A stretch of DNA of 32,964 nt from an uncultured Bacteroidales bacterium (GCA_937871625.1 CALMRD010000408.1:1-32964), one strand, 5' to 3'. Positions 1 through 9,693 are shown, counted from the stretch's first letter. Made by a program: numbers and translations. The notes: a model not told the origin generated them from the sequence alone.

Positions 1-2927
1 AGATAATCCACGAGATTGGCACTCTGATCAAGCTTTAGTTTTTTTCTGAGACGATACCTGCTGATCTCAACGCCGCGTATTGAAATGTTCATCAGGGGAG
101 CAATCTCTTTTGTAGTAACATTCATCCTCAGGTAACTGCAGAGTCTCAATTCACCCGGGGTAAGTTCAGGATGAAGGTTTCTGAGGCGGGAGTGGAATTC
201 CTGATGGACTTCATCAAAATAACGGTCAAAGACCTCCCAGCTCTTTTCATTTTGTATATCCCGGTCTATCTTACGGCTGATTTTTTTCAGATCAGCTACC
301 ACAGACTCATTCTTGGCATTCTGTATCAGGACTGACAGCTCCTGCTTAAGGGAGTTCAGGAATTTATTCTTCTGTATGATGTGATAGGCAGCCGTGGTGA
401 GCTCCTTGTTCTTATGGTTCATCTCAGACTGCAGCCTCTCGTTTTTCAGCTGCATCACCTCCGCCTCTGCAGCCAGTTTCTGCTCCTCAAGGGTCTGCTC
501 TGTCTTCTTGAATGCATTTATCTGCCTGTTCTTCTCCTGTAACCTTACCCTCTCTATTCTTCTCAGATAGAAATATGCTGCAGTCAGAATGATCCCGGAC
601 AACAACAGAAAATATAGTATCAGCGCCTTGTAGGATCTGGCAAAGGGAGGTTCTACAGTGAAGCAAAAACTATCCTCAGTGGTGATATTGCCGTATATGT
701 TTCTCGCTTTCACCTCAAAACAGTAATCTCCTTCGTGCAGATTGGTGTACTCTTTACTGTTTGCCGTTGTCCAGTCGGACCAGTTATCATCAAAATTCAT
801 CAGTCGATAACTGTATTCAATGTGTCCGGCATTTTCCATATCCGGGGAGTTGAACCTGAAGGAGATATTGTTCCAGGAGTAGGGCAATGCAAACCGGTCA
901 TTGATCTCGCGCTCATCCAGATGTGAGTTGCCGGAGAAATAGTATAACGAGTCCTTACGCTTTGAGGAGATGGTTACACTGTTTATGTAAACATGCCTCT
1001 CATCGAAATAATTCTTGTAGATCGATGGGTCATAATGAACCAGTCCCTTCTGTGTACCTATGAATATATTGGCCGGATCCTGGATAAAAATATTGTCAAA
1101 CGGTGAAACACGTGTGTCGTTAAGGTCCAGAAACGGAGTCGATATATTGGTATAGGTTCCATCTTCCAGCAGCCTGAAGACCCCCATTCCCTCACTGGCT
1201 GAATACCATAAATTGCGGTTGTGGTCTTCCTTCAGGAAATATATCAGCCTGAAGTCACCAAAGAAATCATTCAGCTCTTCAGGTTTAAAGAAAAGCTCTT
1301 GCTGCTCATCATACTGGTAAATGCCCCGGGTGGTTGAGATGAAAAAATCACCTGATCTGGCATGCAGAATGTAAGGCAACTCCTCGGGCAGGTTGCTGGT
1401 GCCCCTGTATTCCTTAAAAAGGATAACACTGTCAAGGCTTTCATTGAGTTGAATATGGAAGAGTCCAAGATATCCGTGGCTCATCCACAGCCAGTGGTCA
1501 TCTCTCAGTATCAGATCCTTTGAGGAGACATCAAACCCCTGAACCCTGTTTCTGAACTTCCATCTTCCATCCCTCTCCTTTTCAAAGATTATCAATCCGT
1601 CATATGTGCCACTGAGCAGCAGGTTGTCATGACCCGGAACTGCATTGAAGTTCCAGACACCCCTGCTGTTTGTAAGCTTCGTGGCTTTTGTTCCGTCAAT
1701 TGCGTATGCCCCGTTGTGATGTCCGCAAAGCAGTTGTCCGCCTGTTACCGTAAGATTCCAGACCTGCCCTTCCATCCCTTCAACCAGGTCATACTCAATA
1801 TTGATATGACTTCTGAGTTTGTCAAGTTCCTTTGTAAAGAGACCCTGGTTGGTGCCTATATAGAACCTGTTCCCATGAATAGCAGTTGCATAGGTTGCTG
1901 CTATATTAAAATTGTCATTTATAACAGATGTCGGGAGACTTGATTTAAGAAAATCAATCCCGATGTCAAGTCCAAGCCAGACATTATCCTGGCGATCCAA
2001 AAACAGTGACAGGACTGTGTTATTCTGCAAGCCGTTGGATCTGCTCAAATGTTCCTGGATTTCTCCTTTCTCATTTACCACAAACAGTCCGCTCTTGATC
2101 GTTCCGAACAGATAGGTGTTATTGTGAACAGATCCGCAATAGAGTTTGTATTTCTTCAGCTCCCCGGAAATTTCCGTTTCCCAGGGGTGCATGGTCTGAC
2201 CTGAGAGCACAAACAACCCATTGTTCATTGTTCCCACCAGAAGGTCGTTCGCATTTGCCGGAGTAAGTGATTGTATCTCATCCCTGGTGAACAGAAGATC
2301 ATCCGCAATGGTCTGCAGGCTGTCATCAACCAGCATCCTCAGTCCCACTCCGATCTCAACGACATAATAATTATTGTTGACATAGAAGGAGTTGCCAAAC
2401 CTCTCCCTGGGCGTGATAACATGAATTATATTGTTCTTATAGATTAAGATTGATTCGAAACTCTGAAAAACGACACCGAACCTGGTCTGGTAGATGTTCC
2501 ATACATCATCAAAATTCCTGGCATTTTCAGGGATAAGATGATTCAGGGAACTATAACTGGTTCCTGTTCCGGCAGATCTTTCAAGAACTCCTATTTCATT
2601 ATATGCACCGACATATAACCTGTTATCAGAACCGAATGCCAGTGACCTTACAATCGAATTATTGGATACAGGAAATGTCTCCCACTCTTCCCCGTCAAAC
2701 CTCAGTATGCCGTTATTGTTGGCAACGTAGATATTACCCTGCTCATCATCAACGATATTCCAGTTCTGAGTGCCCCCCCTGTATTCACTTCTGCCTATAT
2801 TCCAAATTTCCGGAACACCGATCGATTTAAACTGGCCGGAGAGGCTGAGCGTTTGAAATATAGCCAGCACTAAAATGATTCTCTTCCAGTTATTGAGCAA
2901 CATGGCTGTAGATGATTGAACTGTCAT
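1..2927 (-). CDS. Membrane-tethered transcriptional regulator (beta-propeller / Y_Y_Y / TM / coiled coil / LuxR-type HTH), truncated by the left window edge
   Basis: My own minus-strand translation is open from ATG at 2927 (alternative ATG at 2903) to position 1: MTVQSSTAMLLNNWKRIILVLAIFQTLSLSGQFKSIGVPEIWNIGRSEYRGGTQNW... with a Y_Y_Y-like EYSYRLMNFDDNWSDWTTANSKEYTNLHEGDYCFEVKARN, a TM segment, a coiled coil and C-terminal LTPGELRLCSYLRMNVTTKEIAPLMNISIRGVEISRYRLRKKL. Collinear with the protein at 9773-12679. Missing from the ORF track because no stop lies inside the window. Confidence 0.9.
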   Translation of the reverse strand, partial: MTVQSSTAMLLNNWKRIILVLAIFQTLSLSGQFKSIGVPEIWNIGRSEYRGGTQNWNIVDDEQGNIYVANNNGILRFDGEEWETFPVSNNSIVRSLAFGSDNRLYVGAYNEIGVLERSAGTGTSYSSLNHLIPENARNFDDVWNIYQTRFGVVFQSFESILIYKNNIIHVITPRERFGNSFYVNNNYYVVEIGVGLRMLVDDSLQTIADDLLFTRDEIQSLTPANANDLLVGTMNNGLFVLSGQTMHPWETEISGELKKYKLYCGSVHNNTYLFGTIKSGLFVVNEKGEIQEHLSRSNGLQNNTVLSLFLDRQDNVWLGLDIGIDFLKSSLPTSVINDNFNIAATYATAIHGNRFYIGTNQGLFTKELDKLRSHINIEYDLVEGMEGQVWNLTVTGGQLLCGHHNGAYAIDGTKATKLTNSRGVWNFNAVPGHDNLLLSGTYDGLIIFEKERDGRWKFRNRVQGFDVSSKDLILRDDHWLWMSHGYLGLFHIQLNESLDSVILFKEYRGTSNLPEELPYILHARSGDFFISTTRGIYQYDEQQELFFKPEELNDFFGDFRLIYFLKEDHNRNLWYSASEGMGVFRLLEDGTYTNISTPFLDLNDTRVSPFDNIFIQDPANIFIGTQKGLVHYDPSIYKNYFDERHVYINSVTISSKRKDSLYYFSGNSHLDEREINDRFALPYSWNNISFRFNSPDMENAGHIEYSYRLMNFDDNWSDWTTANSKEYTNLHEGDYCFEVKARNIYGNITTEDSFCFTVEPPFARSYKALILYFLLLSGIILTAAYFYLRRIERVRLQEKNRQINAFKKTEQTLEEQKLAAEAEVMQLKNERLQSEMNHKNKELTTAAYHIIQKNKFLNSLKQELSVLIQNAKNESVVADLKKISRKIDRDIQNEKSWEVFDRYFDEVHQEFHSRLRNLHPELTPGELRLCSYLRMNVTTKEIAPLMNISIRGVEISRYRLRKKLKLDQSANLVDY

Positions 2928-2959
2928 TTATCGGGCGAGTTCATCTCCGGGAAATAGAA

Positions 2960-3002
2960 TAAAAAAAATCATTGCCTGCCCGCTCATCAGGCAGGCAATG
3001 AT
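2960..3002 (-). terminator. Intrinsic terminator downstream of the PKD lipoprotein gene
   Basis: 13-bp perfect inverted repeat ATCATTGCCTGCC (2968-2980) / GGCAGGCAATGAT (2990-3002), 9-nt loop, followed on the minus strand by a T-run (plus-strand A-run 2961-2968). Confidence 0.9.
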
Positions 3003-3015
3003 ATTAAACAATCAA

Positions 3016-4773
3016 CTATTTATGGATACCCTCCACATGAGGTCCTGACAGTTCATCAAAGTAGAAGCTGTGAGTACCAGTCGCAACTGTCGGGTTGCAC
3101 ATAAGGCGCAATGTGTTGTAATAATCGTGATTGAATCTGTCATCTGCAACCACATTCGGGGCATACATATCACCTGTCCAGTCAAACCCTCCGGGAACAC
3201 CGTTGAAGTCGAATACGGCCACTTCCCATGTATCATCATTCTGGATTGTATATGTAATCTCCGTTCCTGTTTTCCATGGCTCTGCCGGATCTGAATTCTC
3301 AAGCTTGAGAAGTATTACATCTCCTGCCTTGCCACGTATCATTACCTTGAACACCTGCTGCAGCCTCAGGTCAAATCTGAACCCTGCCGGCAGCCTGATA
3401 TATGCGTTGGCATACTGGTTGTCAGTCCTTGAGTAATGCGCAACCTTTGCAGACTTGTTGGGATATTCCTTTTCAGGATTGTCAACAGTGTTCAGGGCGC
3501 AGTTTTCAGCCAGAAGCGGGAATACCTGCACCTCGCTCAGATCATTGTAAACGATCATCATGTCAAGGAGGAATTCCACGTAAGCTGAGTTATTATTGGC
3601 CAGGACTACCTGCTTCGTACCGGTGAGTATTCCGAGACTGGAGTTGATCTTGGCTGTAACGGTATAGGTGCCTTTACGCATGTAGACATGACTCACCACC
3701 TCATCTTTGCCCCCGGTGACCTCATCACTGCCGTCGCCGAAGTTCCAGGTTATGCCTGTAACACTCTGTCCGTCAGGTATTGAATAATCAGCTACCGAAC
3801 ATGACACTTCATTGTCAGTCCCTTCAGTGGCACTTACGGTATAGGTGATTGTAGGACGTTCATACCCTTTCGGGATCAGAAAGTAATGCCACATCGTCCA
3901 GCTTTCGTAGGCACTGTAGCAGGTAAGTTCAAGGAGGTTCTCCGATACCTGAACAATACGGTATTTGTTGTCTTTGGCCCCTACGTCCAGTCCCGGATGA
4001 ATAGGCTTGGCACTGTTGATGGTAATATAATAAGTTCCGCCCTCTTCCACGATGGACCAGTTTCCGAAGGTGGGAGTGACATAGTCAACATCCCAGTCGT
4101 CCTTGTTCAGCCTCGGGTTCAGATATACTGAAGCCAGGGCCGGGTCATCCTTCATGTATCCCTTGACATAGCTGACACCCTTATTGTCATATTTCACAAC
4201 AAAATCAGTGAGTATGAACGTCAGTTCATCGTCATATGCTCCTGTTCCGCTCTTGACATAAGGATCGGCAGACCACCACTCCAGGCCGTTTCCGAGCCCG
4301 TTGGCGTCGCCCACTCCAAGGTGTCCCTTGGTGCCTGCATCCAGAACCCATGTTTTTCCTTCAGCGGCATCAACACCACCGGTAAGGTTGACATATACCG
4401 GGTCGGTGAAGATGGAGAAGTCGGTCTCAGTCTGCGTCAGCGTTTTGATAATAGTAGCTGTGCCGCCGCGGGTGACAAGGGTAAGCTTCACGCTGTAGTC
4501 TCCGGGCATCGGATACCTGACAACATTTGACTTGCCGCTTCCCTTGGTTCCGTTACCGAAATCCCATGAGGCGATGCCGGTAACAGCCGAGGTGTTCGTA
4601 ATCACAAAGTTGAAAGCGTCACTTCCTGGCGCAATTGAAAAATCAAGCTGGTCAGCCGTCGGTGCTTCACCGATATCGGGTTTATCTGCCAGCTGCGGTT
4701 CACAGGCAGTTATCATCAGCAATAATGCCAGTACGCCTGCAAGTCTGGTTATATGTTTATACATTTTCATCAT
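3016..4773 (-). CDS. PKD-domain surface lipoprotein (SusE/F-position glycan-binding protein)
   Basis: 585 aa; lipobox signal MYKHITRLAGVLALLLMITAC; two PKD-like repeats (SWDFGNG..YPMPGDYSVKLTL and TWNFGDGSDEV..YMRKGTYTVTAKI); C-terminal beta-sandwich-like region; directly downstream of susD. Confidence 0.85.
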   Translation of the reverse strand: MMKMYKHITRLAGVLALLLMITACEPQLADKPDIGEAPTADQLDFSIAPGSDAFNFVITNTSAVTGIASWDFGNGTKGSGKSNVVRYPMPGDYSVKLTLVTRGGTATIIKTLTQTETDFSIFTDPVYVNLTGGVDAAEGKTWVLDAGTKGHLGVGDANGLGNGLEWWSADPYVKSGTGAYDDELTFILTDFVVKYDNKGVSYVKGYMKDDPALASVYLNPRLNKDDWDVDYVTPTFGNWSIVEEGGTYYITINSAKPIHPGLDVGAKDNKYRIVQVSENLLELTCYSAYESWTMWHYFLIPKGYERPTITYTVSATEGTDNEVSCSVADYSIPDGQSVTGITWNFGDGSDEVTGGKDEVVSHVYMRKGTYTVTAKINSSLGILTGTKQVVLANNNSAYVEFLLDMMIVYNDLSEVQVFPLLAENCALNTVDNPEKEYPNKSAKVAHYSRTDNQYANAYIRLPAGFRFDLRLQQVFKVMIRGKAGDVILLKLENSDPAEPWKTGTEITYTIQNDDTWEVAVFDFNGVPGGFDWTGDMYAPNVVADDRFNHDYYNTLRLMCNPTVATGTHSFYFDELSGPHVEGIHK

Positions 4774-4792
4774 TCTTTGATTTTAAAGAAGT

Positions 4793-6403
4793 TTATAAAC
4801 CTGCGTAGGCCGGAACCATCTGCTTGAGCACGCCTGCGTTCATATTCCTGATCTCGCTGGCAGGGATGGGGAACATACCCCAGGAGTTAGCCTTGAAGGT
4901 GCGGTTTCCGAAGTCACCGGCGTTGGGTGTGCCCGAAGGAACAACGAAGCTTGCATTGACCATCTGCTCAGAATAAGTCAGACCTCTTCTGAGGAGATCC
5001 CACTTTCTCAGGCCCTCGCCTCCAAATTCCACACGTCTTTCCTGGTAGATATCATCAAGGGTTATCGTTACTTTGGCTGCTGCCTCACCCAGTGCCCTGG
5101 TCCTGACCCTGTTATAGTAGCCAGCGGCCTTGCCCGGCGCGTCGGCCAGCCATACCTCTGCTGCCATCAGCAGCACATCGGCAAACCTTATATCCATATG
5201 GTTGCGGGGAAAGTTATGACTCGGATCGCCGCCCGAACCCTGGTAGTCGGCACGCGCCATATACTTCTTGTTAAAGTAGCCGGTGTTCATGAAAGCCCGG
5301 TTATAATCGGTCAGGAGCGTCTCGGCATCATACAGGGTGACATATTTCCTGGGGTCACCTGGTTCAAATGCATCAGCCAGGCTCCATGTGGGAATGGAAA
5401 ATGACCATCCCGGGAAAACAGTGGCGTCACCCTGCGGGTTACGTATACTGATCCACACCGATGAGAAGTTGCCGTTGATGTTCCAGCCTCCCCAGTCGCC
5501 TGACTTTGCCTTGTCTGAATACTGAATCTCAAGAACTGCTTCAGCGTTGTTCTGGTTATCCCAGTCGAAGAGGTCGGCATAGTCAGGTACAAGTGAATAC
5601 TGCTCGCTAAGAATTACCTGGTCGAGAGCCGACTGCACCCAGGCCTTGTTGATGGCTGTGGTGCCATTGCTCCACTGTTCTGCCGTAAGACCCAGTCCGC
5701 TTATGGCACTCATACCAGTGTGATAGAGGTAAATACGTGCCGCAAGTGCCTGAGCCGCCCCTTTTGACACACGTCCTTTTTCGGCTGCAGGAATGGTTAC
5801 CGGCAGGGCATCGACGGCATCAAGAAGATCTGAAGCTATCAGGGCAAAGATCTCATTCGGAGTGCTCTGTTCAACATTCTTGTACTCTTCCACATCGGGG
5901 AGCACCTCTGTTATCTTGGGCACCCATCCGAAATGACGGACCAGGTCCCAGTAGAAGTAAGCCCTCAGGAACTTGACCTCACCCTCAAAACGTGTCTTGA
6001 GGCCATCACTCTCCCAGGCGATATCCTCCTGCTTCTGCAGATAGAGGTTTGCCCTGTAGATACCTGAGTAACAACGGTTCCACAGATCAGATGAGGAGTT
6101 GTTCTCCGGCTCCATCTTGAACATCTCCATATCCTGCCACTGGCTCATGTCCGAAGCATCGGATCCGCCGCAGAAAGCATCGTCGGACCATATATCCGAC
6201 ATTGTGGGTACGAACTGCCAGTTTTGTACGGAGTATGCATCATACACCGCCGCGACAGCGAGGAAGGCATCTCCCTCGGTCTTGTAGTAGTTGGCTTCCA
6301 CCTGGCCGGTCTTGGGCTCAAGCTCAAGGAATTCCTGGGAACACGATGAGCCCGCAACCATCAAAGCCAGAAAGAAGAGACCATATAATATTGACTTTTT
6401 CAT
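4793..6403 (-). CDS. susD: SusD/RagB family nutrient-binding outer membrane lipoprotein
   Basis: Lipoprotein signal MKKSILYGLFFLALMVAGSSC, SusD-like C-terminal NHMDIRFADVLLMAAEVWL..YYNRVRTRALG..ERRVEFGGEGLRKWDLLRRG. The track ORF begins at 6436, but MKKSIL (6403) is the likely start and removes the overlap with susC. Confidence 0.95.
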   Translation of the reverse strand: MKKSILYGLFFLALMVAGSSCSQEFLELEPKTGQVEANYYKTEGDAFLAVAAVYDAYSVQNWQFVPTMSDIWSDDAFCGGSDASDMSQWQDMEMFKMEPENNSSSDLWNRCYSGIYRANLYLQKQEDIAWESDGLKTRFEGEVKFLRAYFYWDLVRHFGWVPKITEVLPDVEEYKNVEQSTPNEIFALIASDLLDAVDALPVTIPAAEKGRVSKGAAQALAARIYLYHTGMSAISGLGLTAEQWSNGTTAINKAWVQSALDQVILSEQYSLVPDYADLFDWDNQNNAEAVLEIQYSDKAKSGDWGGWNINGNFSSVWISIRNPQGDATVFPGWSFSIPTWSLADAFEPGDPRKYVTLYDAETLLTDYNRAFMNTGYFNKKYMARADYQGSGGDPSHNFPRNHMDIRFADVLLMAAEVWLADAPGKAAGYYNRVRTRALGEAAAKVTITLDDIYQERRVEFGGEGLRKWDLLRRGLTYSEQMVNASFVVPSGTPNAGDFGNRTFKANSWGMFPIPASEIRNMNAGVLKQMVPAYAGL

Positions 6404-6422
6404 AGTTCTGTTGATTTGCATG

Positions 6423-9400
6423 TTAGAATGTAACACTGATACCGGTCATGATGGTACGGGCCTGCGGATAAATGCCGCGGTCAATACCGTTGTCAAATAC
6501 TCCACCTCCGATTTCCGGATCATAACCCTTGTACCTGGTGAATGTGTAGAGGTTCTCTGCAGAAACATAGAGACGCAGTTTGCTGATAGTTAATGCATCG
6601 GTTATGTTCTGGGGCAGTGTATAACCAAGTGTGATATTCCTCAGTCTGACAAAGCTGCCGTCCTGGATGTAGAAGTCGCTAACCGTCTTTCCGTTCAGGT
6701 TATTATCGACAAAGGTGACGCGCGGGTAGAAATCCGAGGTCCCTTCACCCGTCCAGCGGTTAAGCCATTCGGCATTGTAGTTGGTACCGTTCATGTCATA
6801 CCTCCTGGTGGCGCTGTATATCTCCTGTCCAAGAGCTGCGTAGAGGAACATGTTGAAGTCGAACCCGTACATCTCTGCGCTAAGGTTGAGACCACCGGTA
6901 AAATCGGGGAAGGGGCTTCCTATCTGAACCCTGTCGCCATCACTGATGGTGCCGTCCCTGTTCTCATCGACAAATTTTATGTCGCCGGGCTGGGCGTTGG
7001 GCTGGATCTTTGCTCCCGTGGTGCTTACGTAACTGTTGATCTCCTCCTGGGTCTGGAAGATACCGTCTGTCTTTACTCCGTAGAAGACTCCCATGGGGGT
7101 GCCTATCTCTGCATAGATTATGCCGCTTTGGCCGAATCCGCCGTCACCACCCTGAAGCCTTTTCTCGGCATTCTGAATGTCAAGGACCTTACTCTTGTTA
7201 AAGGCGCCGTTAATGGATGCACTCAGATAGAGTTCACCAAGCTGCTTGCGGTAGCTGATCTCAGCCTCGATACCTGAGTTCTGAACCGAACCGCCGTTGA
7301 TGATCGGGGCAGAGTTGCCAACGAGCATGGGTACCGGTGCCGTCACGAGCCAGTCTTTGGTCTTCTTGATATAATAGTCAAGAGTGACGGTAACACTTGA
7401 ATTCAGAGTCGAAAGGTCGATACCGAAGTTTGTCTGTTCCGAGGTCTCCCACTTCAATGACGGGTTGGCTATCCTTGTAGGCTGCGTACCGTTGTACTGG
7501 GTCTTGCTGTCACCGAAATAATAGATATTCTGGTTACCGATGACCGAGGTATAGCCGAAGTCACCTATACTCTCATTACCGTTCTGGCCCCAGCTGGCCC
7601 TTAACTTAAGCATATCAACAACATTGGTAAGACCGCTCATGAAATCCTCCCTTGATATGACCCAGCCTATCGAGGCCGAGGGGAAGTATCCGTACTTGTT
7701 CTCGTCGCCAAACCGCGACGAGCCGTCACGCCTGATGGTGGCCGTCAGCATGTAGCGGTCCATCAGGTCATAGTTGACACGGGCAAAGAGTGATGAAACG
7801 GTATGCTCGGAATAACCACCACCTGCATTGGCACTCTCAGGATCAGTGGCGTTATCAAGGTATGAATGCTCAAAGTCGTCAAAAATGAGATCGTTCTTGG
7901 AACCCCACAGATTTTCATACATATCCTTGAATGCGGTTGTGCCCGCCATAAGCGTCAGGTTGTTAACACCAAACGACTTTGAATAGGTAAGTACATTCTC
8001 GAAGTTCCACCTTGAATAGATGTCAATCGACTTATTGGCTCGGTCAATTATGCTGAAATGCATGGCATCAAGGTAATACTCGGGAGTATAGGAGTCATTA
8101 TTCACAATGGCATATTCACCGCCGAATGATGTCCGGAATACAAGTCCTTCGAGCGCTCTGGCAATCTTGCCAAAATCAAATTCCCCGTAGAGGTTACCTA
8201 TTAACTTATAGGTCCTGGTTTTGGAGTTATTGTAACTGATCATTGCAACAGGGTTGGTGATCTCCTGCAGACCTATGCCGTAGGCTTCGGGTGTTGCCCA
8301 TGAGCCGTCGGAGAACATTACCGGTACTATCGGGGGCATGTTCAGGGCCTGGTTAAGTCCCAGCCCGAAGCGGTCGTTGGTGGCAATACCCCGGCTGGTG
8401 ATACCGACAAGGTTGACGTTGCCGCCCAGCTTGAAGAACCCGAATGTACCGGCTGCGTTGAGCCTGTAACCGATTTTCTCAAAGTTGGATTTCCCTTTGG
8501 CCACTATACCATCCTGGCTGAAGTAATTAATAGAGGATGAGTATTCCAGCTTGTCGCTCCCTCCCATGAAAGAGAGAGAATGGTTTTGCTTGGGTGCGTT
8601 GTAATAGAACATCTCATCCTGCCAGTCTGTGTCAGCGGTGAAGCCCTCTGTCTGTGCCGCCGTGAACTTTGGTCCCAGACCTCCGTTGATCGATGCCTCA
8701 TTGGTAAGCATAATATACTCCTTCGCATTAAGCATGGGGATCTTCTTCCACGGGTTCTGGAAGCCGTAGTAACCGTCGTATGATACTGTAAGCCTGGTAT
8801 CGGTACGTCCGGTCTTTGTTGTGATGAGTACTACACCGTTTGCTCCGCGGGCACCGTAGATAGCAGCCGAGGCAGCATCCTTCAGCACCTCGATGGATTC
8901 AATGTCGCCGGCATTCAGGAAATCGGTTCCTGCACCGCTCATCGGGAGCCCGTCAATGATGTAGAGAGGCTCGGCATCACCGTTGGTGCCGGCACCCCTG
9001 ATGCGAACAGAGATCTGCGAGCCGGGCTGACCTGAGTTGGCAGTGATGACCACCCCTGCAGTCTTTCCCTGCAGAGCCTGGGTGACACGCATGTCTGCCG
9101 CTTTGCGCAGATCTTCGCCGTCAACCTTTGCGATAGCTCCTGTGACCAGGCTCTTTTTCTGCGTGCCGTATCCCACAACAACTATCTCGTCAATCAGCTC
9201 CATATCGGAAGCCATAACTATATCATATGTGGCGCTCTCTGTCACCACAATCTCCCGCGTCTTCATCCCCACAAAGGAGAAGACAATGGTAGAGTTCACA
9301 GGTACATTGTCGATACTGTAGTACCCGTTGATGTCAGTCAAGGTCCCGGTTGTCGTGCCCTTCACGAAAACACTCAATCCGGGAACAGGCTGACCGTCGT

Positions 9401-9494
9401 CAGCTGACGTTACAACCCCCTTTATCTGCAGCCCCTGGGCATTCAGCCCCAGGGTAAATGCAATGAATAAAAGGGTCATGATTGTCTGTTTCAT
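6423..9494 (-). CDS. susC: SusC/RagA family TonB-linked outer membrane transporter
   Basis: 1023 aa; signal peptide, carboxypeptidase-regulatory-like domain, plug motifs (VVVGYGTQKKSLVTGAI, GDIESIEVLKDAASAAIYGARGANGVVLITTK), C-terminal aromatic beta-strand (..TIMTGISVTF). Confidence 0.97.
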   Translation of the reverse strand: MKQTIMTLLFIAFTLGLNAQGLQIKGVVTSADDGQPVPGLSVFVKGTTTGTLTDINGYYSIDNVPVNSTIVFSFVGMKTREIVVTESATYDIVMASDMELIDEIVVVGYGTQKKSLVTGAIAKVDGEDLRKAADMRVTQALQGKTAGVVITANSGQPGSQISVRIRGAGTNGDAEPLYIIDGLPMSGAGTDFLNAGDIESIEVLKDAASAAIYGARGANGVVLITTKTGRTDTRLTVSYDGYYGFQNPWKKIPMLNAKEYIMLTNEASINGGLGPKFTAAQTEGFTADTDWQDEMFYYNAPKQNHSLSFMGGSDKLEYSSSINYFSQDGIVAKGKSNFEKIGYRLNAAGTFGFFKLGGNVNLVGITSRGIATNDRFGLGLNQALNMPPIVPVMFSDGSWATPEAYGIGLQEITNPVAMISYNNSKTRTYKLIGNLYGEFDFGKIARALEGLVFRTSFGGEYAIVNNDSYTPEYYLDAMHFSIIDRANKSIDIYSRWNFENVLTYSKSFGVNNLTLMAGTTAFKDMYENLWGSKNDLIFDDFEHSYLDNATDPESANAGGGYSEHTVSSLFARVNYDLMDRYMLTATIRRDGSSRFGDENKYGYFPSASIGWVISREDFMSGLTNVVDMLKLRASWGQNGNESIGDFGYTSVIGNQNIYYFGDSKTQYNGTQPTRIANPSLKWETSEQTNFGIDLSTLNSSVTVTLDYYIKKTKDWLVTAPVPMLVGNSAPIINGGSVQNSGIEAEISYRKQLGELYLSASINGAFNKSKVLDIQNAEKRLQGGDGGFGQSGIIYAEIGTPMGVFYGVKTDGIFQTQEEINSYVSTTGAKIQPNAQPGDIKFVDENRDGTISDGDRVQIGSPFPDFTGGLNLSAEMYGFDFNMFLYAALGQEIYSATRRYDMNGTNYNAEWLNRWTGEGTSDFYPRVTFVDNNLNGKTVSDFYIQDGSFVRLRNITLGYTLPQNITDALTISKLRLYVSAENLYTFTRYKGYDPEIGGGVFDNGIDRGIYPQARTIMTGISVTF

Positions 9495-9503
9495 AGATTT
9501 AAT

Positions 9504-9531
9504 TTAGAGGTTAGAGATTAGAGGTTAGATT
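9504..9531. repeat. Heptamer tandem repeat in the susC leader
   Basis: TTAGAGG-TTAGAGA-TTAGAGG-TTAGATT (4 x 7 bp); on the susC sense strand (CCTCTAA)n, starting 9 bp upstream of the ATG. Confidence 0.85.
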
Positions 9532-9548
9532 AAGTTGATCTTCTTTAC

Positions 9549-9569
9549 CTCGCCGGCCAGGCCGTCGAG
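9549..9569 (-). promoter_or_regulatory. GC-rich hairpin in the susC 5' leader
   Basis: Minus-strand CTCG-A-CGGCCTGGCCG-G-CGAG, a 21-nt imperfect palindrome in an AT-rich leader; no T-run follows, so it is not a terminator. Confidence 0.5.
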
Positions 9570-9620
9570 AATGTGTAAATATACAATACACGTTATACAT
9601 AAGCACAGATAACAATACAT

Positions 9621-9651
9621 CAAAAATACTACAACAGTCATTGTCAGTCAA
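9621..9651 (-). promoter_or_regulatory. Predicted Bacteroidota-type promoter for susC
   Basis: Minus strand TTG (9651-9649), N20, TATTTTTG (9628-9621), matching the Bacteroidota -33/-7 pattern TTG-N19-21-TAnnTTTG. Confidence 0.5.
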
Positions 9652-9662
9652 CACATCAATTG

Positions 9663-9693
9663 CAGATAGCTATCTGATATATATATCTGATAT
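9663..9693. promoter_or_regulatory. Candidate operator upstream of susC: 14-bp palindrome plus 10-bp direct repeat
   Basis: CAGATAGCTATCTG (9663-9676) is a perfect palindrome; TATCTGATAT occurs at 9671-9680 and again at 9684-9693. Confidence 0.5.
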
